Source: Candidatus Zixiibacteriota bacterium
Lineage (GTDB): Bacteria > Zixibacteria > MSB-5A5 > GN15 > FEB-12
Assembly: GCA_029860345.1 (NCBI GenBank)
Contig: JAOUBJ010000012.1
Location: 1 to 64,000 of the forward strand
Length of the DNA: 64,000 bases
Direction: 5' to 3'
Made by a program: the position numbers and the translations under genes. The notes under the pieces are model-generated. The model was not told where the DNA came from and searched no databases. It saw only the letters and a list, made by a program, of their open reading frames with translations. Numbering within the stretch: position 1 is the first letter of the stretch; each line of letters starts with the position of its first letter. Positions 8,741-17,751 of the stretch are shown here, piece after piece.

Positions 8741-9820
8741 TCATCCTCCGCTCAGCTTCATGCCGAACAGGGGTCGGATCCACTTCAATCTGCGGAGGAT
8801 GAACTCGTAAACCAACAGGCAAACGCCGAAAGTTCCTATCAGCAGAATTCCCAGTTTCAGAATTGCCGGCAGAGAAAGCGGGACGAGATAGTACGAGATG
8901 GCATACTGTATGGGGAAATGGATTATATAAACAGGGTAGACAGCCTTGCTGAAATAGGTGAGTGTGTTGGACGGCTTGTTGAGGTATGCCGAAGCAAACC
9001 CGAGAAGAGCTAGCATCCAGCACATAGACTCGAAAGCGACCAGGTAACTGGGAACGCCTTCGAACGTGTATGCAAACAGCCGGATCCCGAAAACGACTGA
9101 AGCCATCACCAGGCTGCTCCAGCGAGTCCTCTTCACCGCTGACCAGAAGACATCCCCCAGCGACACGAAAGCGTATCCCGTAACGAAGCAAACTGCGCCT
9201 AGGAAGTGTCCGTGGGGTGTTGGGTAGAGGGCAAAGTGCTCAGGATTCAGTATCCATGCCTCCAGCATGAGAGGGAGAGCAGCAGCGTAGATCATCCATG
9301 GCCTTCGGAGCCATCTCGACATAAAGCGAAGTATGACGTTATCCGGATACTCCTTCAGAGCCCACTGAATCCCTATGAAATATGTAACGTAACAGAGAAT
9401 GTTTATTAGAAACCACAGATGCCCGGCGTTGGGCTCGTAGCCGGTCTCCATATCGTAGTAGCTTCGCAGTACATAAGTGGTGATAGGGCAGATGAAGAAG
9501 ATGCCAAAGATAAGGGGAATCGCGATCCTAACAGATCGATCCACAAGAAACTGCCACCAACTGCGGCGCTCCATGGCAAAACGAGCACCCATGCCGGAGA
9601 CCATGAAGAGAATCGGAATGCGCCACACGTTGAGCATGGACATGGGGACCCAAAGCCATGTCAGTGTTTGGTCGTTCTGGATAAAGTTGATACTCTTCGC
9701 CCAGGGTTGGAAACTGATTACAATATGATAGACAATGAGCAAACCCAAAGCCACGGTCCGGAGCCAGTCTATGTCGTACCGTCGCTGGGGAGAAATGTTG
9801 GTTGTGTTGTCGTGATGCAA
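8741..9820 (-). CDS. Acyltransferase family 3 membrane protein
   Basis: Predicted 359-aa integral membrane O-acyltransferase (acyltransferase family 3, OafA/NodX-like), with about ten transmembrane helices. The family start YDIDWLRTVALGLLIVYHIV is present, containing the D-WLR and YH motif that carries the putative catalytic histidine. IPILFMVSGMGARFAMERRS and HLWFLINILCYV follow as usual. It probably transfers acyl groups to a surface polysaccharide or lipid; this is inferred from the family. The TTG start at 9820 has AAGGA 7 nt upstream; a longer reading from a TTG at 9862 adds 14 residues but has a weaker binding site. It is convergent with the DUF5916 gene. Confidence 0.85.
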   Translation of the reverse strand: MHHDNTTNISPQRRYDIDWLRTVALGLLIVYHIVISFQPWAKSINFIQNDQTLTWLWVPMSMLNVWRIPILFMVSGMGARFAMERRSWWQFLVDRSVRIAIPLIFGIFFICPITTYVLRSYYDMETGYEPNAGHLWFLINILCYVTYFIGIQWALKEYPDNVILRFMSRWLRRPWMIYAAALPLMLEAWILNPEHFALYPTPHGHFLGAVCFVTGYAFVSLGDVFWSAVKRTRWSSLVMASVVFGIRLFAYTFEGVPSYLVAFESMCWMLALLGFASAYLNKPSNTLTYFSKAVYPVYIIHFPIQYAISYYLVPLSLPAILKLGILLIGTFGVCLLVYEFILRRLKWIRPLFGMKLSGG

Positions 9821-10010
9821 CTGCTGATCCTTTGTCGCCGCCGGCCTTAATCTTCTATCCAAGAATGTTCTGTTGATAAAAAGAAGTCAATCCACTCCTT
9901 ATTGCAACCTAAACTCATGCGAGTATGCCCCAGGGTTTGCCCTCAGATCCGAGGAGTCGCCAAGCTGGTCAAAGAGTTCTCTTTGTTCCACTCATGTTTA
10001 TGTATTCATC

Positions 10011-10679
10011 TCAGACAAAAGTAGCTATATCGTCCAGCGGTTTCTTGCCGATGTCCGGAACGGTGGCGCCATCTTTGGGATAGCCGGCCACGACCATCAG
10101 GAAAGGTGTCTCGGTTTCGGGGCGGCCAAGCAGGTCCCTGAGAAAGGCCATCGGGCTGGGAGTGTGGGTGAGAGTAGCCAGGCCCGCGTTGTGCAGCGCC
10201 GTAATCAGAATCCCGGTAGCAATTCCCACCGAAGGTGTCTGGTAGTAGTTCCTGACCTTGTTTCCCTCTTTGTCAAAAGTATGACGGACGCTGAATACAA
10301 CGATCAGATAAGGCGCGTCTTCGATATACGATTTATCGTCATCGGTGCCAAGCGGCGCCAGGGCATCAAGCCAGGACTGGGGGGCACGGCGAGTGTAGAA
10401 GTCTTTCTCGACAATTTCTGCAGCTTCACGAATCTCTTTCTTCATCTCAGGAGTCGACACGATGACAAAATGCCACGGCTGCATATTGGCGCCACTGGGC
10501 GCAGTTCCAGCGGCACGGACAGAGTTTTCGATGATCTCCCGCGGTACGGCTCGACCAGAAAACTGTCTGACTGTGCGGCGTCTTTTTACGTTCTCGTAAA
10601 ACTCTTGGGAGCGGCTAAGCATCTCATCTTCGGGGTACTCGATATATTCACTCAGCGGCACGAACGGGTATTTCTTCAT
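10011..10679 (-). CDS. Nitroreductase family protein
   Basis: Predicted 222-aa FMN-dependent oxidoreductase, the usual size for the nitroreductase/iodotyrosine deiodinase superfamily. The flavin-phosphate motif is seen as [18 protein letters not shown] near residue 33, followed by [19 protein letters not shown], both characteristic of the IYD/BluB-like branch. [21 protein letters not shown] provides the second flavin-contact region. The ATG has AGGA 6 nt upstream. It is probably a cytosolic homodimer reducing a nitro or quinone or halogenated compound. The substrate is unknown and no neighbour informs it. Confidence 0.88.
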   Translation of the reverse strand: MKKYPFVPLSEYIEYPEDEMLSRSQEFYENVKRRRTVRQFSGRAVPREIIENSVRAAGTAPSGANMQPWHFVIVSTPEMKKEIREAAEIVEKDFYTRRAPQSWLDALAPLGTDDDKSYIEDAPYLIVVFSVRHTFDKEGNKVRNYYQTPSVGIATGILITALHNAGLATLTHTPSPMAFLRDLLGRPETETPFLMVVAGYPKDGATVPDIGKKPLDDIATFV

Positions 10680-10952
10680 ACGAATTCCTATGAGTGTTCT
10701 TTTGGTTTAAGAAAGGTCAATGCACCCGGTAAATCAATGGTGGAGTTACGAGGATCAAACAGGCGCGGCTTGGTTAACGCTCATATTCACGTTGTGGTAG
10801 TGGGAGTTTCTCCACGTGCTGTTTCGGTGCTTACCAAACCAACTGTGGTGAAACGCAGTAGACTAGCGGTCAGATGCAACGCACTGGTAGGTTTCGTTAC
10901 TGTGTTCCGAAGGCACACGACACATTCCTTCGAGTGCACTTTTTCGACATAT
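10680..10952. repeat. Intergenic region with degenerate dispersed repeat
   Basis: No gene was recognised. Around 10750-10815 the sequence resembles family C (a 'GATCAAACAGGCG' block followed by 'CTCATATTCACGTTGTGG'), but it diverges after the middle of the element. The rest is unassigned. Confidence 0.35.
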
Positions 10953-11156
10953 CTATGGACCAGTGGGGTCGTCGGGAATGGTAGCCTCGGTGCCAGCGGG
11001 TTTGGGAGTAGGAGTGCCCGTGGCCACAGTGGTTTGTTCCCCGGCCGCCGTCAACGTGCGGCTGATCTTGCTGCTCTTTCTGAAGTACCAATAAGAGCCA
11101 GCACCACAAATCAGGCTAACCGCTGCAAGAATGTACCTTATCCAGTCTGCGTCCAT
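10953..11156 (-). CDS. Small single-pass membrane protein (uncertain)
   Basis: A 67-aa reading frame with a hydrophobic helix at residues 7-25 (YILAAVSLICGAGSYWYF), a basic RKSSK stop-transfer segment and a Pro/Thr-rich tail ending PDDPTGP. It lies 159 bp downstream of the VWA protein on the same strand and may belong with it. The upstream GGGAA is a weak ribosome binding site at a wide spacing. I do not recognise a family. The helix-plus-basic-stop pattern is the main support for its being real. Confidence 0.35.
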   Translation of the reverse strand: MDADWIRYILAAVSLICGAGSYWYFRKSSKISRTLTAAGEQTTVATGTPTPKPAGTEATIPDDPTGP

Positions 11157-11315
11157 AATTATTATTCCCGGTCAGGTGTCATTTTTTCGGGACCACTTTG
11201 AACTGGTCTTAACATAGTTATCGGCATACCTCTGAACTAATTCACGGTTGAGTTTTCCGGATGTTCACAGTATTCAACCACACTCTGAATTGTCCACTGT
11301 CTAATAATCAGCTAG

Positions 11316-12203
11316 TCAAGCCCGAGCCAGGACTAGGTTGAGTTTGCGTTCGAGCCTCCGGAAAGTTCTCCAGCCAAGGTAGAGGCCGAGAATTGAAGCC
11401 AGCGCTCCAACCACTTGTACAACATCACGAAACATGTCTCCGGTGTCTTTCCACGGAAACGGATCAGGGGGAGGCGGTGGCGTAGGCGGTTCACCTTCCT
11501 GCCTAAACCCCGCGATTGTCTTTTTCAGATTTGCCAAGTCAGTTTTGTCCAAGGGAAATTCCGTGTAGCAAGCATAATGGTTCGAGTCCGTGTTGACGAG
11601 CGTGTCTTTGGGGAAACCAACAGTGATTACAAACCACTCACCGCCATCCGGTAGATTCTCTAGCTGACGGAAGGCCTCTGATACTGGTGGCATCTTTTTC
11701 CATAACGACTCCTCAGCACCAATGTCAGCTATTCCATCGCTTATCAGCATAAGTACATTCTTCTTATCCAGGTTTGTTTTGCTCCGAGGTAAAAAGCCAT
11801 CTACGATTGCACAGTAGGTAGCGCACCTGAAGATCGTATATTTGGAGAGGTCGCCAAAGATTCTTCTTTCTTGTCTGTCGTCAAGAATTCGATCCACACT
11901 GTCCTTGAGGTCAGCATACAAGGTCGTCTCGTACCCCTCATACATAATCTCGCTAGATAGAACCTTTAGTGGATACATCCCAAAGACGGCAACAAACACA
12001 TAATCTCCCTTTTTGAGTGGAAGATACATCGTCGGTTTTACAGCTTGATCCAAATAGTCCTCTACGCCGTATTCAGTAATTGTCTCGGACACATCGATAA
12101 GCACGTAAACGGCAATCGTGTCAGTTTCCTTGGAGAAGGTGCCTGTGGAGCATAGAAGTACCAGCAAACACATGGCCAAAACTATATTGAACCCTTTTCT
12201 CAA
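11316..12203 (-). CDS. Secreted, membrane-anchored von Willebrand A-like protein
   Basis: Predicted 295-aa exported protein. Residues 1-24 are a signal peptide. A VWA/integrin-like domain follows: VYVLIDVSETI gives a metal-site D37-x-S39-x-T41, and NVLMLISDGIADIG gives the later aspartate-containing strand. After a PPTPPPPPDPFP linker there is a C-terminal hydrophobic helix (VVGALASILGLYLGW) with a basic end, so the domain should face the periplasm. The start is TTG at 12203 with GGGG 8 nt upstream. A calcium- or magnesium-dependent protein-binding role is inferred from the fold. A small membrane protein lies downstream. Confidence 0.7.
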   Translation of the reverse strand: MRKGFNIVLAMCLLVLLCSTGTFSKETDTIAVYVLIDVSETITEYGVEDYLDQAVKPTMYLPLKKGDYVFVAVFGMYPLKVLSSEIMYEGYETTLYADLKDSVDRILDDRQERRIFGDLSKYTIFRCATYCAIVDGFLPRSKTNLDKKNVLMLISDGIADIGAEESLWKKMPPVSEAFRQLENLPDGGEWFVITVGFPKDTLVNTDSNHYACYTEFPLDKTDLANLKKTIAGFRQEGEPPTPPPPPDPFPWKDTGDMFRDVVQVVGALASILGLYLGWRTFRRLERKLNLVLARA

Positions 12204-12587
12204 CTACAACACCCCTGCAAAAAGTGTTAAAATCCGATTCTTGACTGCATCATAAGCTTTTCTCCCCGGTGTGTCAAGCGATTCATAGACACTACAGTGT
12301 ATCTTAATGTGCGTAAATCGGAGGAACACCAATGTTCGTCGGACGCGGGTGGTGTTGGGCGACCCCACCCGACACCTGCCATCCGACCCACTGGCTGTCG
12401 GGCGAGTCACCTGACAGCACCTGCGGCGCAGAGGCTTTGTCAGCAGGCCGCTGGGGTTGGATGTACCATTGCACTAAACGAATATCCGTCCTTGTCTCGC
12501 ATCTGTCTATCATGTCATTGTGATTCGTAAAACTTGTCTGGTGACCCACCAAGCACAAGCGGGGGTGGGCCAGTGACCGATCAGACG
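12204..12587. repeat. Intergenic region with family A palindrome
   Basis: No gene was recognised in this 384-bp gap. Positions 12352-12375 are a short family A palindrome (GTGTTGGGC ... CCCGACAC), and 12396-12421 hold a variant of the GTCAGGCGA/TCGCCTGAC palindrome (GTCGGGCGAGTCACCTGAC). The same pair of elements occurs together near 5.67-5.73 kb, suggesting one composite repeat. Confidence 0.6.
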
Positions 12588-13463
12588 CTATGAACGCAGG
12601 TCTCTGGCGCAGCCCAGGTGGGCAGCGAACCAGAAGTTCTCTCCCAACTCAAGGCCCAATAACACCCAGTGTAATTCGATCGACTGTGCGTAAAACCTCG
12701 CTCTCGGCAAATACTCTTCCAGGCTGGGATAAGAGTTTTTCATCTTGCTTACGAAACTCTCGCCGTAACTGTTTATCAAGGTGCCTAAATCTGAGGCCGG
12801 GTCCCCAATTCCGGCGACGCCGAAATCGATCACGCCCGTCACCTTGCAGCTTTGACTGTCTATCAGAATGTGGTATGGTCTAAGATCGCCGTGAATCAAA
12901 CTCGGGTTGTACTCGAACGACTGAGGATTCTCAAGCATACTGTTGAGCAGATGTTCGGCCCAGTTCACCTGGTGTTTCCAGAGCAGCGGGTAGACTGTTT
13001 CTTTCACTCTGCTGTGAATATCCAGCCATCTCTGGCGGGTTACCGGCGCCAGCGTGGGTGGCGGTTTCTCTTTTGCCCCAGAAATATCAATGGTATGCAG
13101 GCTGAAAAGGAACTTACCCAGTTCTTCTGAGATTTGCTTCTTGGTGCTCTCCTTCAAAGCCATGATTCTCTCTTGTAAAAGCGGCTCACCATCGAGGAAG
13201 GGGTAGACAACACACTCTTCATCATGGTATAGGGGTGTTGGGACATTCACTGAGACATGGGACCGAATAAGGTCGAGGATTCTCGATTCGACTTTCAGAG
13301 TTTTGGCATATTCCTTTTTCTTGGCAAATCTAAAGACGTACAATCCATTGACGATTACGACATCGTTCACCAATCCATCGTTGTTTATCTCAAACCGTTC
13401 GACTTCCAGGTCCGGCATGATACTCCGGACCCGTTGTTGGAGAATCTCCGATCTGTTTGACAA
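12588..13463 (-). CDS. APH-type phosphotransferase (aminoglycoside/small-molecule kinase fold)
   Basis: Predicted 291-aa cytosolic kinase of the aminoglycoside phosphotransferase superfamily. The catalytic loop is seen as LIHGDLRPYHIL (HGD at 191-193) and the metal-binding segment as VIDFGVAGIGDPASDLG (D213). The usual asparagine of the HGDxxxxN loop is histidine 198 here, a substitution I associate with the APH(2'')-like branch. The TTG start has AAGGAG 8 nt upstream. Many chromosomal members phosphorylate metabolites such as homoserine or choline, so antibiotic resistance should not be assumed. No neighbour indicates the substrate. Confidence 0.82.
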   Translation of the reverse strand: MSNRSEILQQRVRSIMPDLEVERFEINNDGLVNDVVIVNGLYVFRFAKKKEYAKTLKVESRILDLIRSHVSVNVPTPLYHDEECVVYPFLDGEPLLQERIMALKESTKKQISEELGKFLFSLHTIDISGAKEKPPPTLAPVTRQRWLDIHSRVKETVYPLLWKHQVNWAEHLLNSMLENPQSFEYNPSLIHGDLRPYHILIDSQSCKVTGVIDFGVAGIGDPASDLGTLINSYGESFVSKMKNSYPSLEEYLPRARFYAQSIELHWVLLGLELGENFWFAAHLGCARDLRS

Positions 13464-13658
13464 TTCGTTCTCCTTTGTAACCGTTCAGTGGGCTCGAATC
13501 GAATGGTGCGGGTGGCCCGGGCCAAACAGAAAGTAATCCCAGTCCCGCACCCGTAAATCATGCCATCATGTTTCGTAACTCTTGCCCGGAGACCCGCTCC
13601 GCCGCAAGCAGATGGACCACCCGTCTGCTGTCGCTCACCTATCCCGGCCGCAGCAGTT

Positions 13659-14621
13659 TTATTGGGGGCCGTAGTGAACGATGGTGCCATCGGAGCCGAC
13701 CGCGAAGACATCGTCTCCGGCACTACCCCAAACGCTGTGAAGAACTCCCGAGGTACCAGTGCTCATGGAGCTCCACTTGGTTCCGTCATAGTGGAAAATA
13801 GTACCTCCAAACCCGACTGCGAAAACATCCTCACCGGAAGTTCCCCATATATCCATAAGATATCCGGTGGACAGCTTGCCCCATTCGTTTCGGATAGTGT
13901 ACCCATTGTAGTGAAGAACACTGCCACTGGTCGTTGTGACAAAAACGTCGTTCCACTTGGCGCCCCAAACGCCCATGCTCCTGTCAATCCCACTTATTCC
14001 TGTCCATTGCTCGCCGTCGTAGTGACGAACGCCGGACCACCCGGCCGCGAAAACAGTGAGTAACGACTGAGACACGGACGGGTGGACATAATCTCGCGAG
14101 CTCCAAACCGCGTACAGGTTTTGGGTCGTTTCACTTGTAATCCGACTCCAACCATGTCCATCGAAATGCAGAACGGTGCCGCCGTTGCCGACTGCGTAAA
14201 CACTGGAAGCCGAGGTGCCGTGGACATCGGCAAGATTCATTGATACTCCGCTGGCCATGGTTGTCCACTCCGTGCCGTCGTAATGAAGTATAATGTTGCC
14301 GGGTCCCACGGCGAAAATATTACTGCCGGAACTACCCCATATACTCTCAAGGGCTATTGTCGTTCCGCTATTCATTTCGGACCAGGTCACGCCGTCATAG
14401 TGGAGAATTGTGCCACCGTCACCCACCGCATAAACATTGTGCGCCGACGTTCCCCAGACTCCGTTCAGGGAGTTGGTTGACCCTGACACTTGCCGTTTCC
14501 ACGCGCCCTGGACCGGTTCCGTGGGATTATCGTTGCAGGAAACCACCGTTATCAACAAAACAACCGGCAAAAGAAGCAACGTCGAAAGCTTGAAACTTTT
14601 GGATGTCACAGGAAGCTCCAT
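13659..14621 (-). CDS. Beta-propeller repeat lipoprotein
   Basis: Predicted 320-aa exported lipoprotein. Residues 1-29 form a lipoprotein signal with lipobox VVSC, followed by an NDNPTEP linker. The rest is about seven tandem copies of a roughly 40-residue unit whose core reads VWGTSAHNVYAVGDGGTILHYDG, a pattern of beta-propeller blades. Blade 4 deviates (VWSSRDYVHPSVSQSLLTVFAAGWSG). Proteins with such blades are frequent on FCB-group cell surfaces; no enzymatic residues are visible. The ATG has no clear Shine-Dalgarno sequence. A surface-binding role is inference. Confidence 0.8.
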   Translation of the reverse strand: MELPVTSKSFKLSTLLLLPVVLLITVVSCNDNPTEPVQGAWKRQVSGSTNSLNGVWGTSAHNVYAVGDGGTILHYDGVTWSEMNSGTTIALESIWGSSGSNIFAVGPGNIILHYDGTEWTTMASGVSMNLADVHGTSASSVYAVGNGGTVLHFDGHGWSRITSETTQNLYAVWSSRDYVHPSVSQSLLTVFAAGWSGVRHYDGEQWTGISGIDRSMGVWGAKWNDVFVTTTSGSVLHYNGYTIRNEWGKLSTGYLMDIWGTSGEDVFAVGFGGTIFHYDGTKWSSMSTGTSGVLHSVWGSAGDDVFAVGSDGTIVHYGPQ

Positions 14622-14865
14622 TTTTAGCGATGCGGCGTATCTCTTAGAGGTTAAGCATAGATGTCAGAAATGTCCTTGTCCATCGTATCTTCATGGTCAA
14701 GTTACGAAATGAACATAACGAAATCAAGGTAAGCTTTGATTGAGGAGAAGGTCTGTTATCGAAAAGCATATAGACATAGCTGTAACCGGTTTTTTGATTT
14801 TTCGCCTTTTCTTCTGCCACATGATTTTGTATTCTAACAGTCAAGCAAAGGTGGAGAGATTAGTC

Positions 14866-15630
14866 TTGAAGTCGAACAAGACAGCGAGAGTTTGCACAGT
14901 TACGCGTTCCTTCAACACCCTGTTGGTATTGATGACAACCGTGCTGTTTACGATTGTCCCCTTACATGCAAAAACGATGATCGACAAAGGCGTAAAGGCG
15001 GGTATCAACTTCTCCAATATGTCCGGACACATTGGTCGGGGAGCCGACGCGAGTCCGAAGGTGGGAACTCTCTTCGGAGGTTTCTTGACCCTGCACCTCC
15101 ACCAAAAACTGGCCATTCAGGCGGAACTGCTGGTCAGCACCAAGGGCTTTCGCAGAGAAGTAGGCATGCAGGTTTTCGGCGGAAGAATTGATTTTATCGA
15201 AACGGCCAAACTGACCTACCTGGAAATCCCGATACTCCTGCAGTTGCCTTTTCCCGGTAATAAGGCTGTTCGGCCGAGCCTGTTCGTCGGCCCATCGCTG
15301 GGCATTGGTCTCACCGGCAGGAACCAAGGCAGCTATACCGTATCGGGCAACACATCATTGAGTAGCGGCTCATTCGACGGCCACCTCGGCAATCTGAAGA
15401 GACTGGATTTCTCAATAGTTGTAGGCGGCGCCCTCGGTTTTGGCGCCCGGCGTTTTACGATAGATGTCCGGTATGCCGCCGGCCTCAACGGCGTGCTGGG
15501 GACAACCGGCGAGATGTACTCAGTCCCACGAGGCGAGATTCCGCTTTTTGACCTGGAGAAAGAGCAAGCGTTAGACCTGCGGAATAACACGTTTTCGATT
15601 TCGGTAGGACTTCCGCTCGGAAGACGGTAG
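14866..15630 (+). CDS. Outer membrane beta-barrel (porin family, PorT-like)
   Basis: Predicted 254-aa outer membrane protein. A signal peptide (residues 1-35, ending PLHA) precedes KAGINFSNMSG, a typical first strand of OMP beta-barrel family proteins. Amphipathic strands follow throughout (FGGFLTLHLHQKLAIQAELL, LTYLEIPILLQLPF, RFTIDVRYAAGL), ending in the strand FSISVGLPLGRR. The TTG start at 14866 is favoured because GGAGAG lies 7 nt upstream and it leaves a well-formed signal peptide; an upstream in-frame start at 14740 gives an implausible extension. Its function in the outer membrane is not evident. Confidence 0.75.
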   Translation: MKSNKTARVCTVTRSFNTLLVLMTTVLFTIVPLHAKTMIDKGVKAGINFSNMSGHIGRGADASPKVGTLFGGFLTLHLHQKLAIQAELLVSTKGFRREVGMQVFGGRIDFIETAKLTYLEIPILLQLPFPGNKAVRPSLFVGPSLGIGLTGRNQGSYTVSGNTSLSSGSFDGHLGNLKRLDFSIVVGGALGFGARRFTIDVRYAAGLNGVLGTTGEMYSVPRGEIPLFDLEKEQALDLRNNTFSISVGLPLGRR

Positions 15631-15749
15631 CAGGAGGTGTCGACCGGTGGCTTGGCACTTTTGTTTACTATCCTCCTCTGTGATTCGAACCGACAACCCG
15701 TTGTGCGAACCCTGACTCCGGAAGCACAGATCGTTTGAAAGGAAGCTCC

Positions 15750-16445
15750 ATGACAGTTCGTCTTATGTGCACTATGGTCCTCGGTATCTGTCTTGTATGT
15801 ATGGGAGGTTGTGCCACCAAAGTGAACATTTTCCCCGAGGAGATCAATGCAAGTCAGGAGAAGACGTTTGTTATGGCGGTCGTTCCTGCAAAAATCGCCG
15901 GTGTTACGCTTTCTCCACCTGATTCGTCGGTCGGTGATAACCAGGAGTCAACACCGGATTCCAGCCTTGCAGAAAAAGCGGCACCGCAGGTAATAGCTTT
16001 CGACAGTCTGGGCGGGAGCCTGGATTCGAAGAGGAGAATCGTGACAGGGGTTGCCCGGGAAAGCACGTACATTGAAGTAGCCTTCGAAGACATTCTCTTC
16101 GTTCAGGTGAATGGGGTTGACCTGGCGGCACGATACGCGTCCCCAGAGGATCTGGTAGTGTCCAGAGATAACGCAATGGAGATGCCGCAGAACCGGATCG
16201 ACCCTGTTACATCGGCTTACTGGGACGTGGTACATTTCGATAAGCATGGGGGGAAATATGATCCATCAAAAGAACTGCTGGCAGGCACTTCGAAGAGAGG
16301 GAGACCGGTTGAGATAGAATTAGATCAGGTACACCATCTTCAGTTCAACATATATGATCTATATAAGAACATGCGCGTTGGTGTGGGTCTAACCGGTCTC
16401 GTTGTTTTCTTTCTGGGGGCAAAGAACGTATTTGGCCCCAGGTAG
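15750..16445 (+). CDS. Lipoprotein of unknown function
   Basis: Predicted 231-aa lipoprotein. The N-terminal signal MTVRLMCTMVLGICLV ends in a lipobox (CMGGC). The body contains two related segments, SKRRIVTGVARESTYIEVAFEDILFVQVN and SKRGRPVEIELDQVHHLQFNIYD. Both look like a small beta-domain repeated with a 'strand-GRPVEI-strand' theme. A C-terminal hydrophobic helix (GVGLTGLVVFFLGAKNVF) is present. The start at 15750 has AAGGAAG 6 nt upstream. It is 120 bp downstream of the beta-barrel gene on the same strand. I do not recognise the family. Confidence 0.7.
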   Translation: MTVRLMCTMVLGICLVCMGGCATKVNIFPEEINASQEKTFVMAVVPAKIAGVTLSPPDSSVGDNQESTPDSSLAEKAAPQVIAFDSLGGSLDSKRRIVTGVARESTYIEVAFEDILFVQVNGVDLAARYASPEDLVVSRDNAMEMPQNRIDPVTSAYWDVVHFDKHGGKYDPSKELLAGTSKRGRPVEIELDQVHHLQFNIYDLYKNMRVGVGLTGLVVFFLGAKNVFGPR

Positions 16446-16876
16446 GAACCCGGCCGGGTCTCTCAGGGCATGTGCGGGATTCCATATAACAGTATGGGTG
16501 GGCAGGTGAGCATCCATCTCCGGTGAGACCGAATGGTCTTCAATCCCCAGTTCGATGGCACCCTTCAATGTCGAAAGATACGGTAGGTGGATTCTCTCCG
16601 TTCACCGTCCGGTCGGGCCGGCGACATCTGTTCTGGGGAACGACCGAGTCTGTCCGCCTGGTTGACCTGACCAATCAGACACATCTGGCCGGATGCATCG
16701 ACGGCGAGTCCAAGCTGGGGCGGCAGATGATACAACTCAGCCGGTTCTGTTACTGGCGTGACCTGAACCTGTTAACGACCCCTTGTACGATCTTTGGAAA
16801 GACGACCGTCCGGGGATCACGAGGGAGTATCCGTTGTGACCAAGTGGCGATCGTCTCTTGACAGTTCAGAACTGTC
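16446..16876. other. Intergenic region, no supportable gene
   Basis: A 112-aa open frame at 16523-16861 (+) has no ribosome binding site, no family features and an arginine/threonine-rich composition unlike its neighbours, so I do not call it. A CCCGGCCGGG palindrome lies at about 16450-16460, just after the lipoprotein gene. Confidence 0.4.
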
Positions 16877-16990
16877 TCAGGGAGTCTTTTTCTGTTGCCT
16901 ATCCTGTTTCTTCTGTTGCTTTTGTTGGTCCTTGTTTTTCTTTTGTTTCTGACTTTTTGCCTTGTCTTTCTTACCACCCTTGTCACCCAT
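16877..16990 (-). CDS. 37-aa lysine-rich basic protein
   Basis: A very short gene: 37 residues starting MGDKGGKKDKAKSQKQKK and continuing as an almost pure K/Q/D/N sequence to QQKKTP. The start is strongly supported by AAAGGAG 7 nt before the ATG. Similar tiny basic proteins with an MG(D/N)KGGKKDKAKS start are, to my knowledge, widespread in environmental bacteria and uncharacterised. The composition suggests nucleic-acid or ribosome binding, which is inference. It lies downstream of the SRPBCC operon on the same strand but 341 bp away. Confidence 0.65.
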   Translation of the reverse strand: MGDKGGKKDKAKSQKQKKNKDQQKQQKKQDRQQKKTP

Positions 16991-17331
16991 TGTGTGACTC
17001 CTTTCCGTTTTACGTTCTACTTTTTTCGTTTTACGTTTCGCGATCAATTTGGCGCAACTCTCCCAATGATTCATCTTCATGGGAGGTCCAGTTGGTGGTG
17101 AATTTAACGCCGATAGCGGTAAAACACAAGTTTGAACCGCCGACTCGAAACGGTCGGTAGGAGCCCGGTTCCATGTGCAGCATGGTGGAGTTGAGGGAGT
17201 CGAACAGGTTCTTCCCGGCTGATGCCCATCTTTGCATCGTGCCAATCTCTGCACCAAGTTTCTGTTTTGGCCACTAATTTCTGCAACCAAGAAGGGACCT
17301 TCCAACAAAGGCCCCACGTCATAACGGATAG
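16991..17331. other. Gap with possible decayed coding sequence
   Basis: No intact gene. On the minus strand, fragments such as DVGPLLEGPFLVAEISG (about 17270-17330) and VGGSNLCFTAIGVKFTTNW (about 17080-17150) look like protein, but they are in different frames and joined only by a frameshift. A degraded outer-membrane-type gene is possible. I could not identify a parent. Confidence 0.25.
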
Positions 17332-17751
17332 CTATGCTCCCTCGTTTGGTGTTCCCTGGCCGGTTTCGCAGTACTTTTGAAGACTCGTCAGGTAGTACGC
17401 CCAGTGAAAGCTGCATGCCCCAACATATTCGGTCTGTTCTCTGAAACCGTAATGAGAAAAGCATACTCTAACACCCTCATCATCCTGGCTCAGCTCAAAC
17501 AAAACATGAGTTCCGATCCACTCGGTGTGGCCATCAACACATTCCCAACAAACCCTGGTCGGTTCAAGCAGTACTATCTTCATTTGGTTGAAAGCACCGG
17601 ATGCGAAACGGAATGTTGATACACTGCCGGGCGTTCCCTCTACATCGACGTCTTTAGTCCACCAGCCGGCCAGTCCCTCCTTGTCGGTTAGCGCCGAATA
17701 GATTTCTTGCAGGTGCGCACTTATGTGCAAGCAATGGTAAATCTCCTTCAA
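17332..17751 (-). CDS. SRPBCC (AHSA1-like) family protein, operon gene 5
   Basis: Predicted 139-aa START-like protein. HISAHLQEIYSALTDKEGLAGWWTKD is the classic AHSA1 opening (strand, helix, 'GLAGWWT'), and VLLEPTRVCWECVD and EGVRVCFSHYGF are the internal strands. The final helix (FHWAYYLTSLQKYCETG) completes the fold. Its ATG overlaps the stop of the preceding SRPBCC gene by 4 nt (ATGA), so translation is probably coupled. It is the last gene of the ArsR-SRPBCC operon. Ligand unknown. Confidence 0.85.
   Translation of the reverse strand: MKEIYHCLHISAHLQEIYSALTDKEGLAGWWTKDVDVEGTPGSVSTFRFASGAFNQMKIVLLEPTRVCWECVDGHTEWIGTHVLFELSQDDEGVRVCFSHYGFREQTEYVGACSFHWAYYLTSLQKYCETGQGTPNEGA

Noticed and set aside
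9873-11201. 442-aa open frame on the plus strand
   Set aside because: It lies opposite the nitroreductase and the small membrane protein, has no ribosome binding site and no domain, and has a serine/arginine-rich composition typical of antisense frames.
15655-15730. tRNA-like T-loop (GGTTCGAATC) on the minus strand
   Set aside because: No D-arm, anticodon arm or acceptor pairing can be formed around it.
16523-16861. 112-aa plus-strand frame
   Set aside because: No ribosome binding site, no family match and no conservation evidence.
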